DNA of 64,000 nucleotides from Rathayibacter sp. Leaf185. GTDB lineage: Bacteria > Actinomycetota > Actinomycetes > Actinomycetales > Microbacteriaceae. Positions 20,159 through 28,712 of the stretch are shown piece after piece. Every line of letters starts with the position of its first letter. Position 1 is the first letter of the stretch. The notes under the pieces are model-generated. The model did not search any database, was not told the DNA's origin, and saw only the letters and a program-made list of their open reading frames with translations. Made by a program: the position numbers and the translations under genes. Location of the stretch: the NCBI RefSeq assembly GCF_001423885.1, contig NZ_LMPP01000002.1, positions 716,354 through 780,353 on the forward strand, in the 5' to 3' direction.

Positions 20159-21202
20159 ATGACCGCTGACTTCGTGCCTCGCGTCCCCGCCGCCTACCGC
20201 CGGGACGATCCGTCTCCGGGGCTCGCCGATCCGGCCGTCCCGATCCGGCCGGGAGCAGCCGCGCTCGGCCTCCTGGCCCCGTTCGCCGCCGATCCGTCGG
20301 TCACCGACCTGTTCGTGAACGGCGGATCCGGCCTCTGGGTCGACCGGGGGAGGGGCGCGATCCGCGATCCGAGCTGGACACTGGATGCCGGAGGAGCGCG
20401 TCGACTGGCCGTCGCCCTCGTCTCGGCGGGTGGGCGCCACGTCGACGAGGCGAGTCCGTGCGTCGACGTCCGGCTCCGCCACGGGGTCCGGGTGCACGTC
20501 GTGCTGCCGCCCGTCGCGACCGGCGGGACGCTGATCTCCGTCCGCGTCCCCCGCGCCGACGCCTGGAGCCTCGACGAGCTGCACGCCGCCGGGATGCTCG
20601 ACGAGCAGGGTCGACTGCTCCTGCGCCGCGCGGTCGATGCGCGCTGGAACCTCCTGATCTCGGGCGCCGGGGGATCCGGCAAGACCACGCTCCTCGGCGC
20701 TCTGCTCGGCTTCGCGCCGCCGCAGGAGCGCATCATCGCGATCGAGGACGTGGGTGAGCTGCGCCCCGCGCATCCGCACTTCGTCGCGCTCGAGTCGAGG
20801 CAGCCGAATCTGGAGGGCGCGGGCGGGGTGGGTCTGGACCGCTTGGTCCGCGAGGCGCTGCGGATGCGTCCCGACCGCCTCGTGCTCGGAGAGTGCCGCG
20901 GGGTCGAGCTGCGCGAGCTCCTCTCCGCGCTCAACACCGGGCACGACGGCGGCGCAGGCACGCTCCACGCGAACTCTCTCGCCGATGTCCCCGCGCGGCT
21001 CGAGGCGCTCGGTGCGCTCGCCGGGATGGGGCAGGAGGCGATCGCCCGTCAGACAGTGAGCGCGATCGATCTGGTGCTGCACCTCGAGCGTGTCGGCGGC
21101 CGACGCCGGCTGGCGTCGTGGGGCGGTTTCGCCCTCGATCCGGCGGGCCGCCTCCGGATCGAGGAGGGCGCGCTGCCGCCGCGGCCGAGGTCGGCGGCGT
21201 GA
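20159..21202 (+). CDS. tadA: TadA-type pilus assembly ATPase
   Basis: Type II/IV secretion ATPase that powers tad pilus assembly (Rv3659c-like). The 347-residue protein has the N-terminal DPSVTDLFVNG segment, Walker A GAGGSGKTT (residues 169-177), an Asp box (IAIEDVGELRP), and Walker B/His box region (LRMRPDRLVLGECRG, HDGGAGTLHANS). The start is set by the leaderless promoter; the frame is open further upstream but into the 6C RNA. Its stop overlaps the next start (GTGA). First gene of a five-gene tad operon. Confidence 0.9.
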   Translation: MTADFVPRVPAAYRRDDPSPGLADPAVPIRPGAAALGLLAPFAADPSVTDLFVNGGSGLWVDRGRGAIRDPSWTLDAGGARRLAVALVSAGGRHVDEASPCVDVRLRHGVRVHVVLPPVATGGTLISVRVPRADAWSLDELHAAGMLDEQGRLLLRRAVDARWNLLISGAGGSGKTTLLGALLGFAPPQERIIAIEDVGELRPAHPHFVALESRQPNLEGAGGVGLDRLVREALRMRPDRLVLGECRGVELRELLSALNTGHDGGAGTLHANSLADVPARLEALGALAGMGQEAIARQTVSAIDLVLHLERVGGRRRLASWGGFALDPAGRLRIEEGALPPRPRSAA

Positions 21203-22179
21203 GTCGGCAGGACGGACTCGACGAGGTCGCCGCCGTCGTCCAGCGACTCGCCGTGCTGCTCGCCTCGGGGGTGGCCCCCGCGTCGGCGTTCGAGCACCTC
21301 GCGTCGTCGGCCGCTTCGAGCGCTCCGGGTGCTGCGGCCAGACGTCGCCTCCTGCGTGCCGTCGCGCTGGAGGCCGCGAGCGGCGAGGACGTGACGGCGG
21401 CGATCCTCCGCGGGGCACCGGCGTCGAGAGGGCGACGCGAGCGGCGTCGACGGCGAGACAGGGGAGAGGAGGCGGGATGGGCGGCGCTCGCCGCCTCGTG
21501 GCGTGTCGCCGCCGACTCCGGGGCGCCGATCGCCTCGACACTCGGCGAGCTGGCGGAGTCGTTGCGCGAGCTGGGGCGGGCACGACGCGACATCGACGTG
21601 GCTCTGGCCGGGCCGGCCACGACCGGGCGGGTGGTGAGCGCGCTGCCGCTCGTGGCGCTGGGCTTCGGCACCGTCCTCGGCTTCGACGTCGCGGGGGTGC
21701 TGGTCGGCACGGCGCCGGGCCTCGCATGCCTGGGCGGCGGCGGTGTGCTGATGCTCGCCGCTCAGCTGTGGACCAGACGACTGGTGCGGGGAGCCGACCC
21801 CGGCGACCCGGCCCCCGGGCTGGCCCTCGATCTGCTCGCGGTCGGGCTCGCGGGCGGCGGGTCGATCGATCGCGCACGGAGCCGGGTCGTCGCTGCGCTC
21901 GGCGAGTGCGGCCTGGGCGCCGATCCTCGCGCGCTGGAGGCGGCCGATCCGGTGCTCGCGCTCTCGTCGGCCGCGGGAGTGCCCGCCGGACGCCTCCTGC
22001 GCAGCGAGGCCGCGCTGACGCGGGTGCGGGCGGCGGGGCGGGCGCGGGAGCGCGCGGCGCGGCTCGGGGTCACCCTGATGCTCCCGCTCGGGGTGTGCGT
22101 GCTGCCCGCGTTCCTGCTGCTCGGGGTGGCGCCGCTCGTGATCTCGGTGCTGCTGTCGACCTTCGCCGTCGCGAGGTGA
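21199..22179 (+). CDS. TadB-TadC fused pilus assembly membrane protein
   Basis: Inner-membrane platform of the tad pilus (type II secretion F domain). The 326-residue chain contains two related halves: residues about 1-190 resemble TadB (AALAASWRVAADSGAPIAST, LAESLRELGRARRDIDVALA, then LPLVALGFGTVLGFDVAGVL) and residues about 195-326 resemble TadC (GLALDLLAVGLAGGGSIDRA, then RLGVTLMLPLGVCVLPAFLL). Mycobacteria encode these as separate genes (Rv3658c, Rv3657c); here there is one frame without an internal stop. Coupled to tadA by GTGA overlap. Confidence 0.78.
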   Translation: MSRQDGLDEVAAVVQRLAVLLASGVAPASAFEHLASSAASSAPGAAARRRLLRAVALEAASGEDVTAAILRGAPASRGRRERRRRRDRGEEAGWAALAASWRVAADSGAPIASTLGELAESLRELGRARRDIDVALAGPATTGRVVSALPLVALGFGTVLGFDVAGVLVGTAPGLACLGGGGVLMLAAQLWTRRLVRGADPGDPAPGLALDLLAVGLAGGGSIDRARSRVVAALGECGLGADPRALEAADPVLALSSAAGVPAGRLLRSEAALTRVRAAGRARERAARLGVTLMLPLGVCVLPAFLLLGVAPLVISVLLSTFAVAR

Positions 22180-22370
22180 GCGTCGTGCGAGTGTCCTCCA
22201 CAGGGGCCGTCTCGCGAGGTCGTGCACTGTTCCGGGCTTCGCCTCTCTGGGCTCCGCCCGACTCGGCGATCCTCGTGGGACGGGGCGAAGTGAATGGGGC
22301 GGAGACGGAGTGGACTCGGATGGACGGCGCAGGACGGTGGAACCGGAATGACCCGGCGGGGAGAGAAGGA

Positions 22371-22601
22371 GTGATCGGTTCGGAGCGGTGGCGGGTCGGA
22401 GCGATGCCTCCGCGGGGCGGTGGAGCGTCGGGGCTACTCGCGGGTCTCGTCGACGAGGAGGGGTCCGCCACGGCGGAGTACGCGATCGCGACGATGGCCG
22501 CGGTCGGGTTCGCCGGGCTGCTGGTGGTGATCCTCAAGGGCGACGAGGTGCGCGGGATCCTGACCGACCTGGTGACGCGGGCGCTCACCTCGGGCGGATG
22601 A
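22371..22601 (+). CDS. DUF4244 Flp-type pilin candidate
   Basis: A 76-residue protein with DEEGSATAEYAIATMAAVGF followed by a hydrophobic stretch to LLVVILKGDEVRGILTDL. The DUF4244 family (Rv3656c) occupies the pilin position in actinobacterial tad operons; the E-G-S-A-T-A-E-Y segment resembles the processing region and N-terminus of Flp pilins. The GTG used has a GGGGAGAGAAGGA tract directly before it; an ATG at 22404 would give 65 residues. It is separated from the TadB-TadC gene by 191 bp, unlike the other genes of the operon. Confidence 0.7.
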   Translation: MIGSERWRVGAMPPRGGGASGLLAGLVDEEGSATAEYAIATMAAVGFAGLLVVILKGDEVRGILTDLVTRALTSGG

Positions 22602-22951
22602 GGGCCGCCCGCGGAGTCCTCCGTCGGCTGGCCGAGGCGGAGGGCTCGGCCACGGCGGAGTTCGCGGTCGTCCTGCCCGCCGTGGTCGTCGTGCTCGCGC
22701 TGTGCCTGGGCTCGGTCGCGGCGTCGGCGCAGTACGTGCGGCTCGTCGACGCCACGGCGGACGGGGCGAGAGCGGCCTCGCGGGGAGACGACGCGGCCCG
22801 CCCCGTGCATCGGGTCGACGGTGGCGCCACCGTGGGGACCGTGGAGGACGACGGCCTGGTCTGCGTGCGCGTGGAGGCGAGCCTGCACCCGCTGCCGGCC
22901 GTCGCGGTCCCGGTCTCGGTCCGCTCGTGCGCACTGGGAGGCGGGGAGTGA
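22598..22951 (+). CDS. TadE-like minor pilin
   Basis: 117 residues with AEGSATAEFAVVLPAVVVVL near the N-terminus, the TadE processing-site and transmembrane pattern, then an extracellular part with one cysteine pair (LVCVRVEA and SVRSCALGG). Equivalent to Rv3655c. The start overlaps the pilin stop (ATGA), and its own stop overlaps the next start (GTGA). Confidence 0.8.
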   Translation: MRAARGVLRRLAEAEGSATAEFAVVLPAVVVVLALCLGSVAASAQYVRLVDATADGARAASRGDDAARPVHRVDGGATVGTVEDDGLVCVRVEASLHPLPAVAVPVSVRSCALGGGE

Positions 22952-23319
22952 CCCGCACCGGCTCCGGAGCGGACGAGCTCCGCGCCCGCTCCGGAGAGGA
23001 GGGGTCTGCGGCGGTGACCGCGATCTCGGTGGTCGCAGCGACAGTGCTCGTCACCGCTGCGGTGCTGAGCGGGTGCGGGGCCGTGCTCGCGCATCAGCGG
23101 GCGGTGTCGGCAGCGGACGCGGCGGCGCTCGCCGCAGCCGACACCGCCTCGGGCCTCGTCCCCGGCGAGCCGTGCACGCAGGCGTCCCGGGTCGCAACGG
23201 CGGGCGGCGCCGAGCTCGCCGAGTGCTCGGTGGCCGAGGGGAGGGCGAGCGTCGAGGTGGTGGTCGCCGTCGGGCCGCTGACGATGCCGGCACGGTCGCG
23301 GGCGGGACCGCCGCCGTGA
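22948..23319 (+). CDS. Rv3654c-family TadE-like protein
   Basis: 123 residues. EEGSAAVTAISVVAATVLVT opens a single membrane segment, then VSAADAAALAAADTASG, typical of the helicase/secretion-neighbourhood TadE-like family (Rv3654c). Two cysteines (GEPCTQAS, LAECSVAE) may form a disulfide outside. Last gene of the tad operon; a small convergent gene follows 69 bp away. Confidence 0.78.
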   Translation: MTRTGSGADELRARSGEEGSAAVTAISVVAATVLVTAAVLSGCGAVLAHQRAVSAADAAALAAADTASGLVPGEPCTQASRVATAGGAELAECSVAEGRASVEVVVAVGPLTMPARSRAGPPP

Positions 23320-23388
23320 CCCGGCGGAGTCCGAGCCCGGCCGGGCCGACGGCTCGTCGGGCCGTGGACCGGGCCACGAGTGGAAGGG

Positions 23389-23646
23389 TCAGTCGGAGCT
23401 GAGGCGCTGGTACCGGTAGGCGGCGGCGGTCGGGAGGGTACCCGCGCCCTCATCGTGCTCGAGAGCACCGGAGAAGAGGTAGATGTAGTGGGAACCGGCT
23501 CGCGGGCCCGGGATCTCGAGTCGGGCGGCGGGAGTCGTCGCGCCGTCGTAGGAGCGCCGGAGGGTCTTCCCCTCGAGCGGTCCGTCGACGAGCTTCGCCG
23601 TATAGACGGAGGTGGTGGGGGACGAGGTCGTGTGCGTCGTTGCCAT
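23389..23646 (-). CDS. Small hypothetical protein
   Basis: 85 residues without a family I recognise. No signal peptide or membrane segment. The body SVYTAKLVDGPLEGKTLRRS is followed by GSHYIYLFSGALEHD and an AAYRYQRL end, reading as a small beta-rich soluble protein. A GAGG lies 3 nt before the ATG, and another in-frame ATG sits three codons upstream. It is convergent with the tad operon and divergent from topA. Confidence 0.6.
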   Translation of the reverse strand: MATTHTTSSPTTSVYTAKLVDGPLEGKTLRRSYDGATTPAARLEIPGPRAGSHYIYLFSGALEHDEGAGTLPTAAAYRYQRLSSD

Positions 23647-23976
23647 GCACCTCATCATGCGCCGATCCTCGCTCGTCGTCACCGCCCCCACGCAGATCAC
23701 GCGGCCGGCGTTCACGCGGCGAGGGGCCCGCTCCCAGGCTCCGGGCAGCTCTCGACGGGGAGTGACGCCCGGAGTCAGTGTGTATGGTGTGGCTGTCGGG
23801 CGCCCGAAGCCGACAGCGAACCGCCAGCCGCCAGTGCACCGATCGGACGAAGATCCCGATCGGAGCGTGGACGGCGTACCGTTCCTCTCTGCGGTCGCCG
23901 CGCACCGCCTCCCCGAAGCAGGGGACCCGTCGGACTCACCTGTCAGTCCGACCGACAGCATCAATCGAGGAGAACT
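23647..23976. other. 330-bp spacer upstream of topA
   Basis: I see no convincing gene here. It holds a TATGGT hexamer at 23783-23788 that could be the -10 of topA, leaving a leader of about 180 nt before the GTG. I found no obvious stem that would mark a regulator in that leader. Confidence 0.4.
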
Positions 23977-26892
23977 GTGTCCGGCACGAAGAAGCTGGTG
24001 ATCGTCGAGTCGCCGGCGAAGGCCAAGACCATCGCCCAGTACCTGGGCGACGGGTACGAGGTTCTCGCCTCCGTCGGCCACATCCGCGACCTCATCGAGC
24101 CCAAGAACCTGCCCCCGGAGCTGAAGAAGGGCCCGCTGGGCAAGTTCTCGGTCGACGTCGACAACGGCTTCGAGCCCTACTACGTGGTCTCCGACCAGAA
24201 GAAGAAGACGGTGGCCGAGCTGAAGCGGGCGCTCAAGAACGCCGACGAGCTCTACCTCGCGACTGATGAGGACCGCGAGGGCGAGGCCATCGCGTGGCAC
24301 CTGCTCGACGAGCTCAAGCCCAAGGTCCCCGTTCACCGGATGGTCTTCCACGAGATCACGAAGGACGCGATCCAGAAGGCTCGCGAGAACACCCGCGACA
24401 TCGACACGTCGCTGGTCGACGCCCAGGAGACCCGCCGGATCCTCGACCGCCTCTACGGCTACGAGATCTCGCCGGTGCTCTGGCGCAAGGTCGGCCCCGG
24501 CCTCTCGGCCGGTCGCGTGCAGTCGGCAGCGACCCGCCTGGTCGTCGACCGTGAGCGCGAGCGTCTCGCCTTCGTGTCGGCGAGCTACTGGGACCTCGCG
24601 ACGGTGCTCGCCCCGGAGTCCGATGCGGCGTCGGCGTTCGATGCGCGCCTGGCACGACTCGACGGGAAGCGGATCGGAAGCGGCCGCGACTTCGACGACC
24701 GCGGACAGCTCAAGGGCGATGTCACGGTCCTCGACGAGACGTCCGCCGCCTCGCTCGCCGACGCGCTGCGCGACTCCGCCACCACGGTGACGGTCTCGAA
24801 CCTCGAGTCGAAGCCGTACTCGCGCCGTCCCGCAGCGCCCTTCACCACCTCGACGCTCCAGCAGGAGGCGGCGCGCAAGCTCCGCTTCTCGGCACGGCAG
24901 ACGATGAGCGTCGCGCAGTCGCTCTACGAGAACGGCTTCATCACCTACATGAGGACCGACTCGCCCAACCTCTCGCAGCAGGCCCTCAACGCTGCCCGCT
25001 CTCAGGCGACCGCCCTCTACGGCGCCGAGACCGTGCCCGACAAGCCGCGGATGTACTCGGGCAAGAACAAGAGCGCCCAGGAGGCGCACGAGGCGATCCG
25101 CCCCGCCGGTGAGACCTTCCGTACCCCCGATCAGCTGTCGGGGACCCTCCGCGGCAACGACCTCCGCCTGTACGAGCTCATCTGGAAGCGCACCGTCGCC
25201 TCGCAGATGGCCGACGCCAAGGGCTCGACTGCGACGGTGACCCTCGAAGCGCACCCGGCCGGCGACACCTCCCGGCTCGCCGAGTTCACCGCCTCCGGAA
25301 CCGTCATCACCTTCCGCGGCTTCCTGCTCGCCTACGAGGAGGGCCGCGACGAGGAGCGCCACGGCTCCCGCGACGACAAGGACGCGAAGCTGCCCGTCCT
25401 CGCGGTCGGCCAGAGCCTGGTCGTCACCGACGTCGAGGCCAAGGGCCACGAGACCTCGCCGCCCCCGCGCTACACGGAGGCGAGCCTCGTCAAGTCGCTC
25501 GAAGAGCTCGGTATCGGTCGCCCCTCGACCTACGCCTCGATCATCTCGACCATCGTCGACCGCGGCTACGTCACTCCGCGCGGCACCGCCCTCGTGCCCA
25601 ACTGGATCGCCTTCTCAGTGGTCCGTCTGCTCGAGGACTTCTTCTCGGACCTCGTCGAGTACGACTTCACGGCCGAGATGGAGGGCGACCTCGACAAGAT
25701 CGCCGGCGGCGAGGAGGACCGGGTCGCCTGGCTCAACCGCTTCTACTTCGGCGGCGGCAACCAGCCCGGGCTCCGTCACGTCGTCGACAACCTCGGCGAG
25801 ATCGACGCGAAGAGCATCAACTCGATCCGGATCACCGACGACATCACGCTGCGGATCGGCAAGTACGGCCCGTACCTCGAGGTAGCCGAGGAGGAGGGGC
25901 AGGAGACTCCCCGCCGGGTCAACCTCCCGCTCGAGCTCGCGCCCGACGAGCTCACGCCGGCCAAGGCGCAGGAGCTCATCGACGCGCCTGTCCAGACCGA
26001 CCGCGTGCTCGGCAGCAACCCCGACACGGGCAAGATCGTCGTGGTCAAGGACGGCCGCTTCGGTCCGTACGTGACCGAGACCGATCCGGAGCCCGACACG
26101 GTCGCCGATCCCGCGACCGGCGAGGTCGTCGAGCCCGACAAGGCTCCCACTGCCAAGCGCGGCGCGAAGAAGCCGGCGGTCGTCAAGCCGCGCACCTCGT
26201 CGCTGTTCAAGTCGATGGACGTCGCCTCGATCGACCTGGCCACGGCCCTGCGTCTGCTCGACCTGCCCCGCACGGTCGGTGTGGACCCCGAGTCGGGCGA
26301 GCCGATCACGGCCCAGAACGGCCGCTACGGTCCCTACCTCAAGAAGGGGACCGACAGCCGCTCGCTCACGAGCGAGGACCAGATCTTCGAGGTCGACCTC
26401 CCCGCAGCTCTCGCCGTGTTCGCCGAGCCCAAGTACGGCGCGCGCAAGGCGTCGAGCGCGCTCAAGGAGTTCGACGCCGACCCGGTCAGCGGCAAGCCGA
26501 TCCGGATCCGCGACGGCCGCTTCGGCGCCTACGTGACCGACGGCGAGACGAACGTCACGATCCCCAAGACGCAGACGATCGAGGAGATCGACTTCGAGCA
26601 GGCGGTGCAGATGCTCGCCGACAAGCGCGCGAAGGGACCGGCGAAGAAGGCTCCTGCGAAGCGGGCGCCGGCGAAGAAGCCTGCGGCGAAGACGACGGCG
26701 GCCAAGACGACGGCGGCCAAGACGACGGCGGCCAAGACGACCGCCGCCAAGAAGCCGACTGCCACGACCGCGGCTGCGAAGACGACGGCTGCGAAGGCGA
26801 CCGCCGCCACGACCACCACCGCGCGGACCACGGCGGCCAGGAAGCCGGCCGCGAAGAAGCCCGCGGCGACGACGGGCGCGACGGAGTCGTGA
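23977..26892 (+). CDS. topA: DNA topoisomerase I
   Basis: Type IA topoisomerase that relaxes negative supercoils. The 971-residue protein begins with the TOPRIM domain (KLVIVESPAKAKTIAQYL; acidic triad Asp97, Asp99, Glu101 in DEDREGEAIAWHL) and has the catalytic Tyr324 in FITYMRTDSPNLS. The C-terminal half has repeated topoisomerase I modules (GKIVVVKDGRFGPYVT and similar) instead of zinc fingers. The last ~85 residues are almost only Lys, Ala, Thr and Pro, a DNA-binding tail typical of actinobacterial TopA. The GTG start has GAGGAGAACT before it. The stop overlaps tmk (GTGA). Confidence 0.97.
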   Translation: MSGTKKLVIVESPAKAKTIAQYLGDGYEVLASVGHIRDLIEPKNLPPELKKGPLGKFSVDVDNGFEPYYVVSDQKKKTVAELKRALKNADELYLATDEDREGEAIAWHLLDELKPKVPVHRMVFHEITKDAIQKARENTRDIDTSLVDAQETRRILDRLYGYEISPVLWRKVGPGLSAGRVQSAATRLVVDRERERLAFVSASYWDLATVLAPESDAASAFDARLARLDGKRIGSGRDFDDRGQLKGDVTVLDETSAASLADALRDSATTVTVSNLESKPYSRRPAAPFTTSTLQQEAARKLRFSARQTMSVAQSLYENGFITYMRTDSPNLSQQALNAARSQATALYGAETVPDKPRMYSGKNKSAQEAHEAIRPAGETFRTPDQLSGTLRGNDLRLYELIWKRTVASQMADAKGSTATVTLEAHPAGDTSRLAEFTASGTVITFRGFLLAYEEGRDEERHGSRDDKDAKLPVLAVGQSLVVTDVEAKGHETSPPPRYTEASLVKSLEELGIGRPSTYASIISTIVDRGYVTPRGTALVPNWIAFSVVRLLEDFFSDLVEYDFTAEMEGDLDKIAGGEEDRVAWLNRFYFGGGNQPGLRHVVDNLGEIDAKSINSIRITDDITLRIGKYGPYLEVAEEEGQETPRRVNLPLELAPDELTPAKAQELIDAPVQTDRVLGSNPDTGKIVVVKDGRFGPYVTETDPEPDTVADPATGEVVEPDKAPTAKRGAKKPAVVKPRTSSLFKSMDVASIDLATALRLLDLPRTVGVDPESGEPITAQNGRYGPYLKKGTDSRSLTSEDQIFEVDLPAALAVFAEPKYGARKASSALKEFDADPVSGKPIRIRDGRFGAYVTDGETNVTIPKTQTIEEIDFEQAVQMLADKRAKGPAKKAPAKRAPAKKPAAKTTAAKTTAAKTTAAKTTAAKKPTATTAAAKTTAAKATAATTTTARTTAARKPAAKKPAATTGATES
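26689..26748 (+). repeat. 15-bp in-frame repeat in topA tail
   Basis: AAGACGACGGCGGCC occurs three times exactly and once with two changes, coding for Lys-Thr-Thr-Ala-Ala units in the basic C-terminal tail. Slippage here would change tail length without a frameshift. Confidence 0.75.
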
Positions 26893-27536
26893 CCGGGCTG
26901 TTCGTCACCCTCGAGGGCGGGGACGGAGCGGGCAAGACCACGCAGGCCCGGCTGCTCGAGGAGTGGCTGGGCACGCGGGGTCGCACCGTCGTGCGCACTC
27001 GCGAGCCGGGCGGCACCGAGGTCGGCGTCCAGATCCGCGAGATCGTCCTCCATCATCGCGGCGAGATCGACCCGCGCGCGGAGGCGCTCCTCTACGCCGC
27101 CGATCGCGCGCAGCACATCGGCACCCTGGTTCGCCCGGCGCTCGAGCGCGGCGAGGTGGTGATCCAGGATCGCTACATCGACTCCTCCGTCGCTTATCAG
27201 GGCGCCGGGCGTGTGCTCGACGCCGGCGAGGTCCGGACGCTCTCGGAGTGGGCGACCCACGACCTGCGCCCCGACCTCACGGTGCTGCTCGACCTGGACC
27301 CCGCGGCGGCCCGCACTCGGCTCGACGCCGCACGCACCCGCTTCGACCGGCTCGAGGCCGAGAAGCAGGAATTCCACGAGCGCGTGCGCCGGGCCTTCCT
27401 CGCGATCGCCGAGGCCGACCCCGCGCGCTTCCTGGTCGTCGACGCGAGCCTGGCGATCGAGCGCATCGCCGAGGCGATCCGCGACCGCGTCGCGGGACTG
27501 CTCGGCGACCGGCCCGCTGTCAGTGCTCGCGGCTAG
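26889..27536 (+). CDS. tmk: Thymidylate kinase
   Basis: Phosphorylates dTMP to dTDP. The 215-residue protein has the P-loop EGGDGAGKTTQAR (residues 9-21), the DR(Y/H) motif in IQDRYIDSSVAYQGAGR and a basic lid region (DAARTRFDRLE). Start overlaps the topA stop; holB follows 9 bp later. The topA-tmk-holB order is common in actinobacteria. Confidence 0.95.
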   Translation: MTGLFVTLEGGDGAGKTTQARLLEEWLGTRGRTVVRTREPGGTEVGVQIREIVLHHRGEIDPRAEALLYAADRAQHIGTLVRPALERGEVVIQDRYIDSSVAYQGAGRVLDAGEVRTLSEWATHDLRPDLTVLLDLDPAAARTRLDAARTRFDRLEAEKQEFHERVRRAFLAIAEADPARFLVVDASLAIERIAEAIRDRVAGLLGDRPAVSARG

Positions 27537-27539
27537 CCT
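27534..27539 (+). promoter_or_regulatory. -10 hexamer, possible leaderless start of holB
   Basis: TAGCCT (TANNNT) ends 6 nt before the GTG of holB and overlaps the tmk stop codon, so holB may have its own promoter inside the operon. Confidence 0.5.
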
Positions 27540-27545
27540 GGACCT

Positions 27546-28712
27546 GTGACCGTCTGGAGCCAGCTCGTGGGGCAGGAGCACGCCATCGGCGCCCTGCAGG
27601 ACGCATCGACCCCGCGCGACGAGCAGGGGCACGAGTCGTCCGCGATGACGCACTCGTGGCTCATCACCGGCCCTCCGGGGTCCGGGCGCTCCAACCTCGC
27701 GTACGCCTTCGCCTCCGCGCTGCTCTGCCGCCGCGGCGGCTGCGGCGAGTGCCCCGACTGCAAGCAGGTCGCGGCGCGCTCGCACCCCGACCTCTCGGTC
27801 CTGACCACCGAGCGCGTCATCATCTCGATCGACGAGGTCCGCCGCCTGGTCGCGAGCTCGCAGTACTCGCCCTCGGTGTCGCGCTACCGCGTCATGGTGA
27901 TCGAGGACGCCGACCGGATGGCCGAGCGCACCTCCAACGTCCTGTTGAAGGCGCTGGAGGAGCCCCCGGAGCGCACCGTCTGGATCCTCTGCGCGCCGAG
28001 CGAGGCCGACCTGCTGCCGACGATCCGCTCGCGGGTGCGCTCGGTGCGCCTCCGGGTGCCGAGCGTCGACGACGTCGCGGGTCTGCTCGAGCGCCGCGAC
28101 GGAGTCGACGCCGAGACCGCTGAGCGCGCCGCCCGCCAGGCCCAGAGCCACATCGGCATGGCGCACCGCCTCGCGACGAACGCCCACGCGCAGGAGCGGC
28201 GCGACGAGTCCCTCCGGATCGCGCTGCGCCTGCGCGGAGTCTCGGACGCGGTCCTCGGCGCGGCCCGGCTGATCGAGGTCGCCACCGAGGACGCGAAGGC
28301 GATCACGCTCGAGCGCGACGAGGTCGAGCGGCAGCAGGCGCTCCGCTCACTCGGGGTCGAGCCGGGCGGGACCGTCCCCGCGCAGCTCCGGTCGCAGCTG
28401 CGCGCTCTCGAGGAGGATCAGAAGCGCCGGGCGACCCGCAGCCTGCGCGACGGCCTCGACCGCATCCTCGTCGACCTGATGTCGCTCTACCGCGACGTCG
28501 TCCGCCTCCAGCTCGGCGCCCCGGGCGGAGTCATCAACGAGGAGGTCCGTGCCGAGATGATCGCGCTCGCCGACGCCACGACTCCCGAGCGCACGCTCGC
28601 CGTGCTCGACGCCGTCCAGGAGGCCCGCCAGCGGATCGACGCGAACGTCTCGCCCGTGCTCGCTCTCGAGGCGATGCTCGTGGTCGCCGCCCGCCGGCCG
28701 GTGGCCGCATGA
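27546..28712 (+). CDS. holB: DNA polymerase III subunit delta'
   Basis: Clamp-loader subunit. The 388-residue protein has a P-loop in which arginine replaces the catalytic lysine (GPPGSGRSN), as usual for delta' subunits that do not hydrolyse ATP. A four-cysteine zinc module (CRRGGCGECPDC) and LLKALEEPPERTVWIL follow. The stop overlaps the start of the next gene (ATGA). Confidence 0.92.
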   Translation: MTVWSQLVGQEHAIGALQDASTPRDEQGHESSAMTHSWLITGPPGSGRSNLAYAFASALLCRRGGCGECPDCKQVAARSHPDLSVLTTERVIISIDEVRRLVASSQYSPSVSRYRVMVIEDADRMAERTSNVLLKALEEPPERTVWILCAPSEADLLPTIRSRVRSVRLRVPSVDDVAGLLERRDGVDAETAERAARQAQSHIGMAHRLATNAHAQERRDESLRIALRLRGVSDAVLGAARLIEVATEDAKAITLERDEVERQQALRSLGVEPGGTVPAQLRSQLRALEEDQKRRATRSLRDGLDRILVDLMSLYRDVVRLQLGAPGGVINEEVRAEMIALADATTPERTLAVLDAVQEARQRIDANVSPVLALEAMLVVAARRPVAA

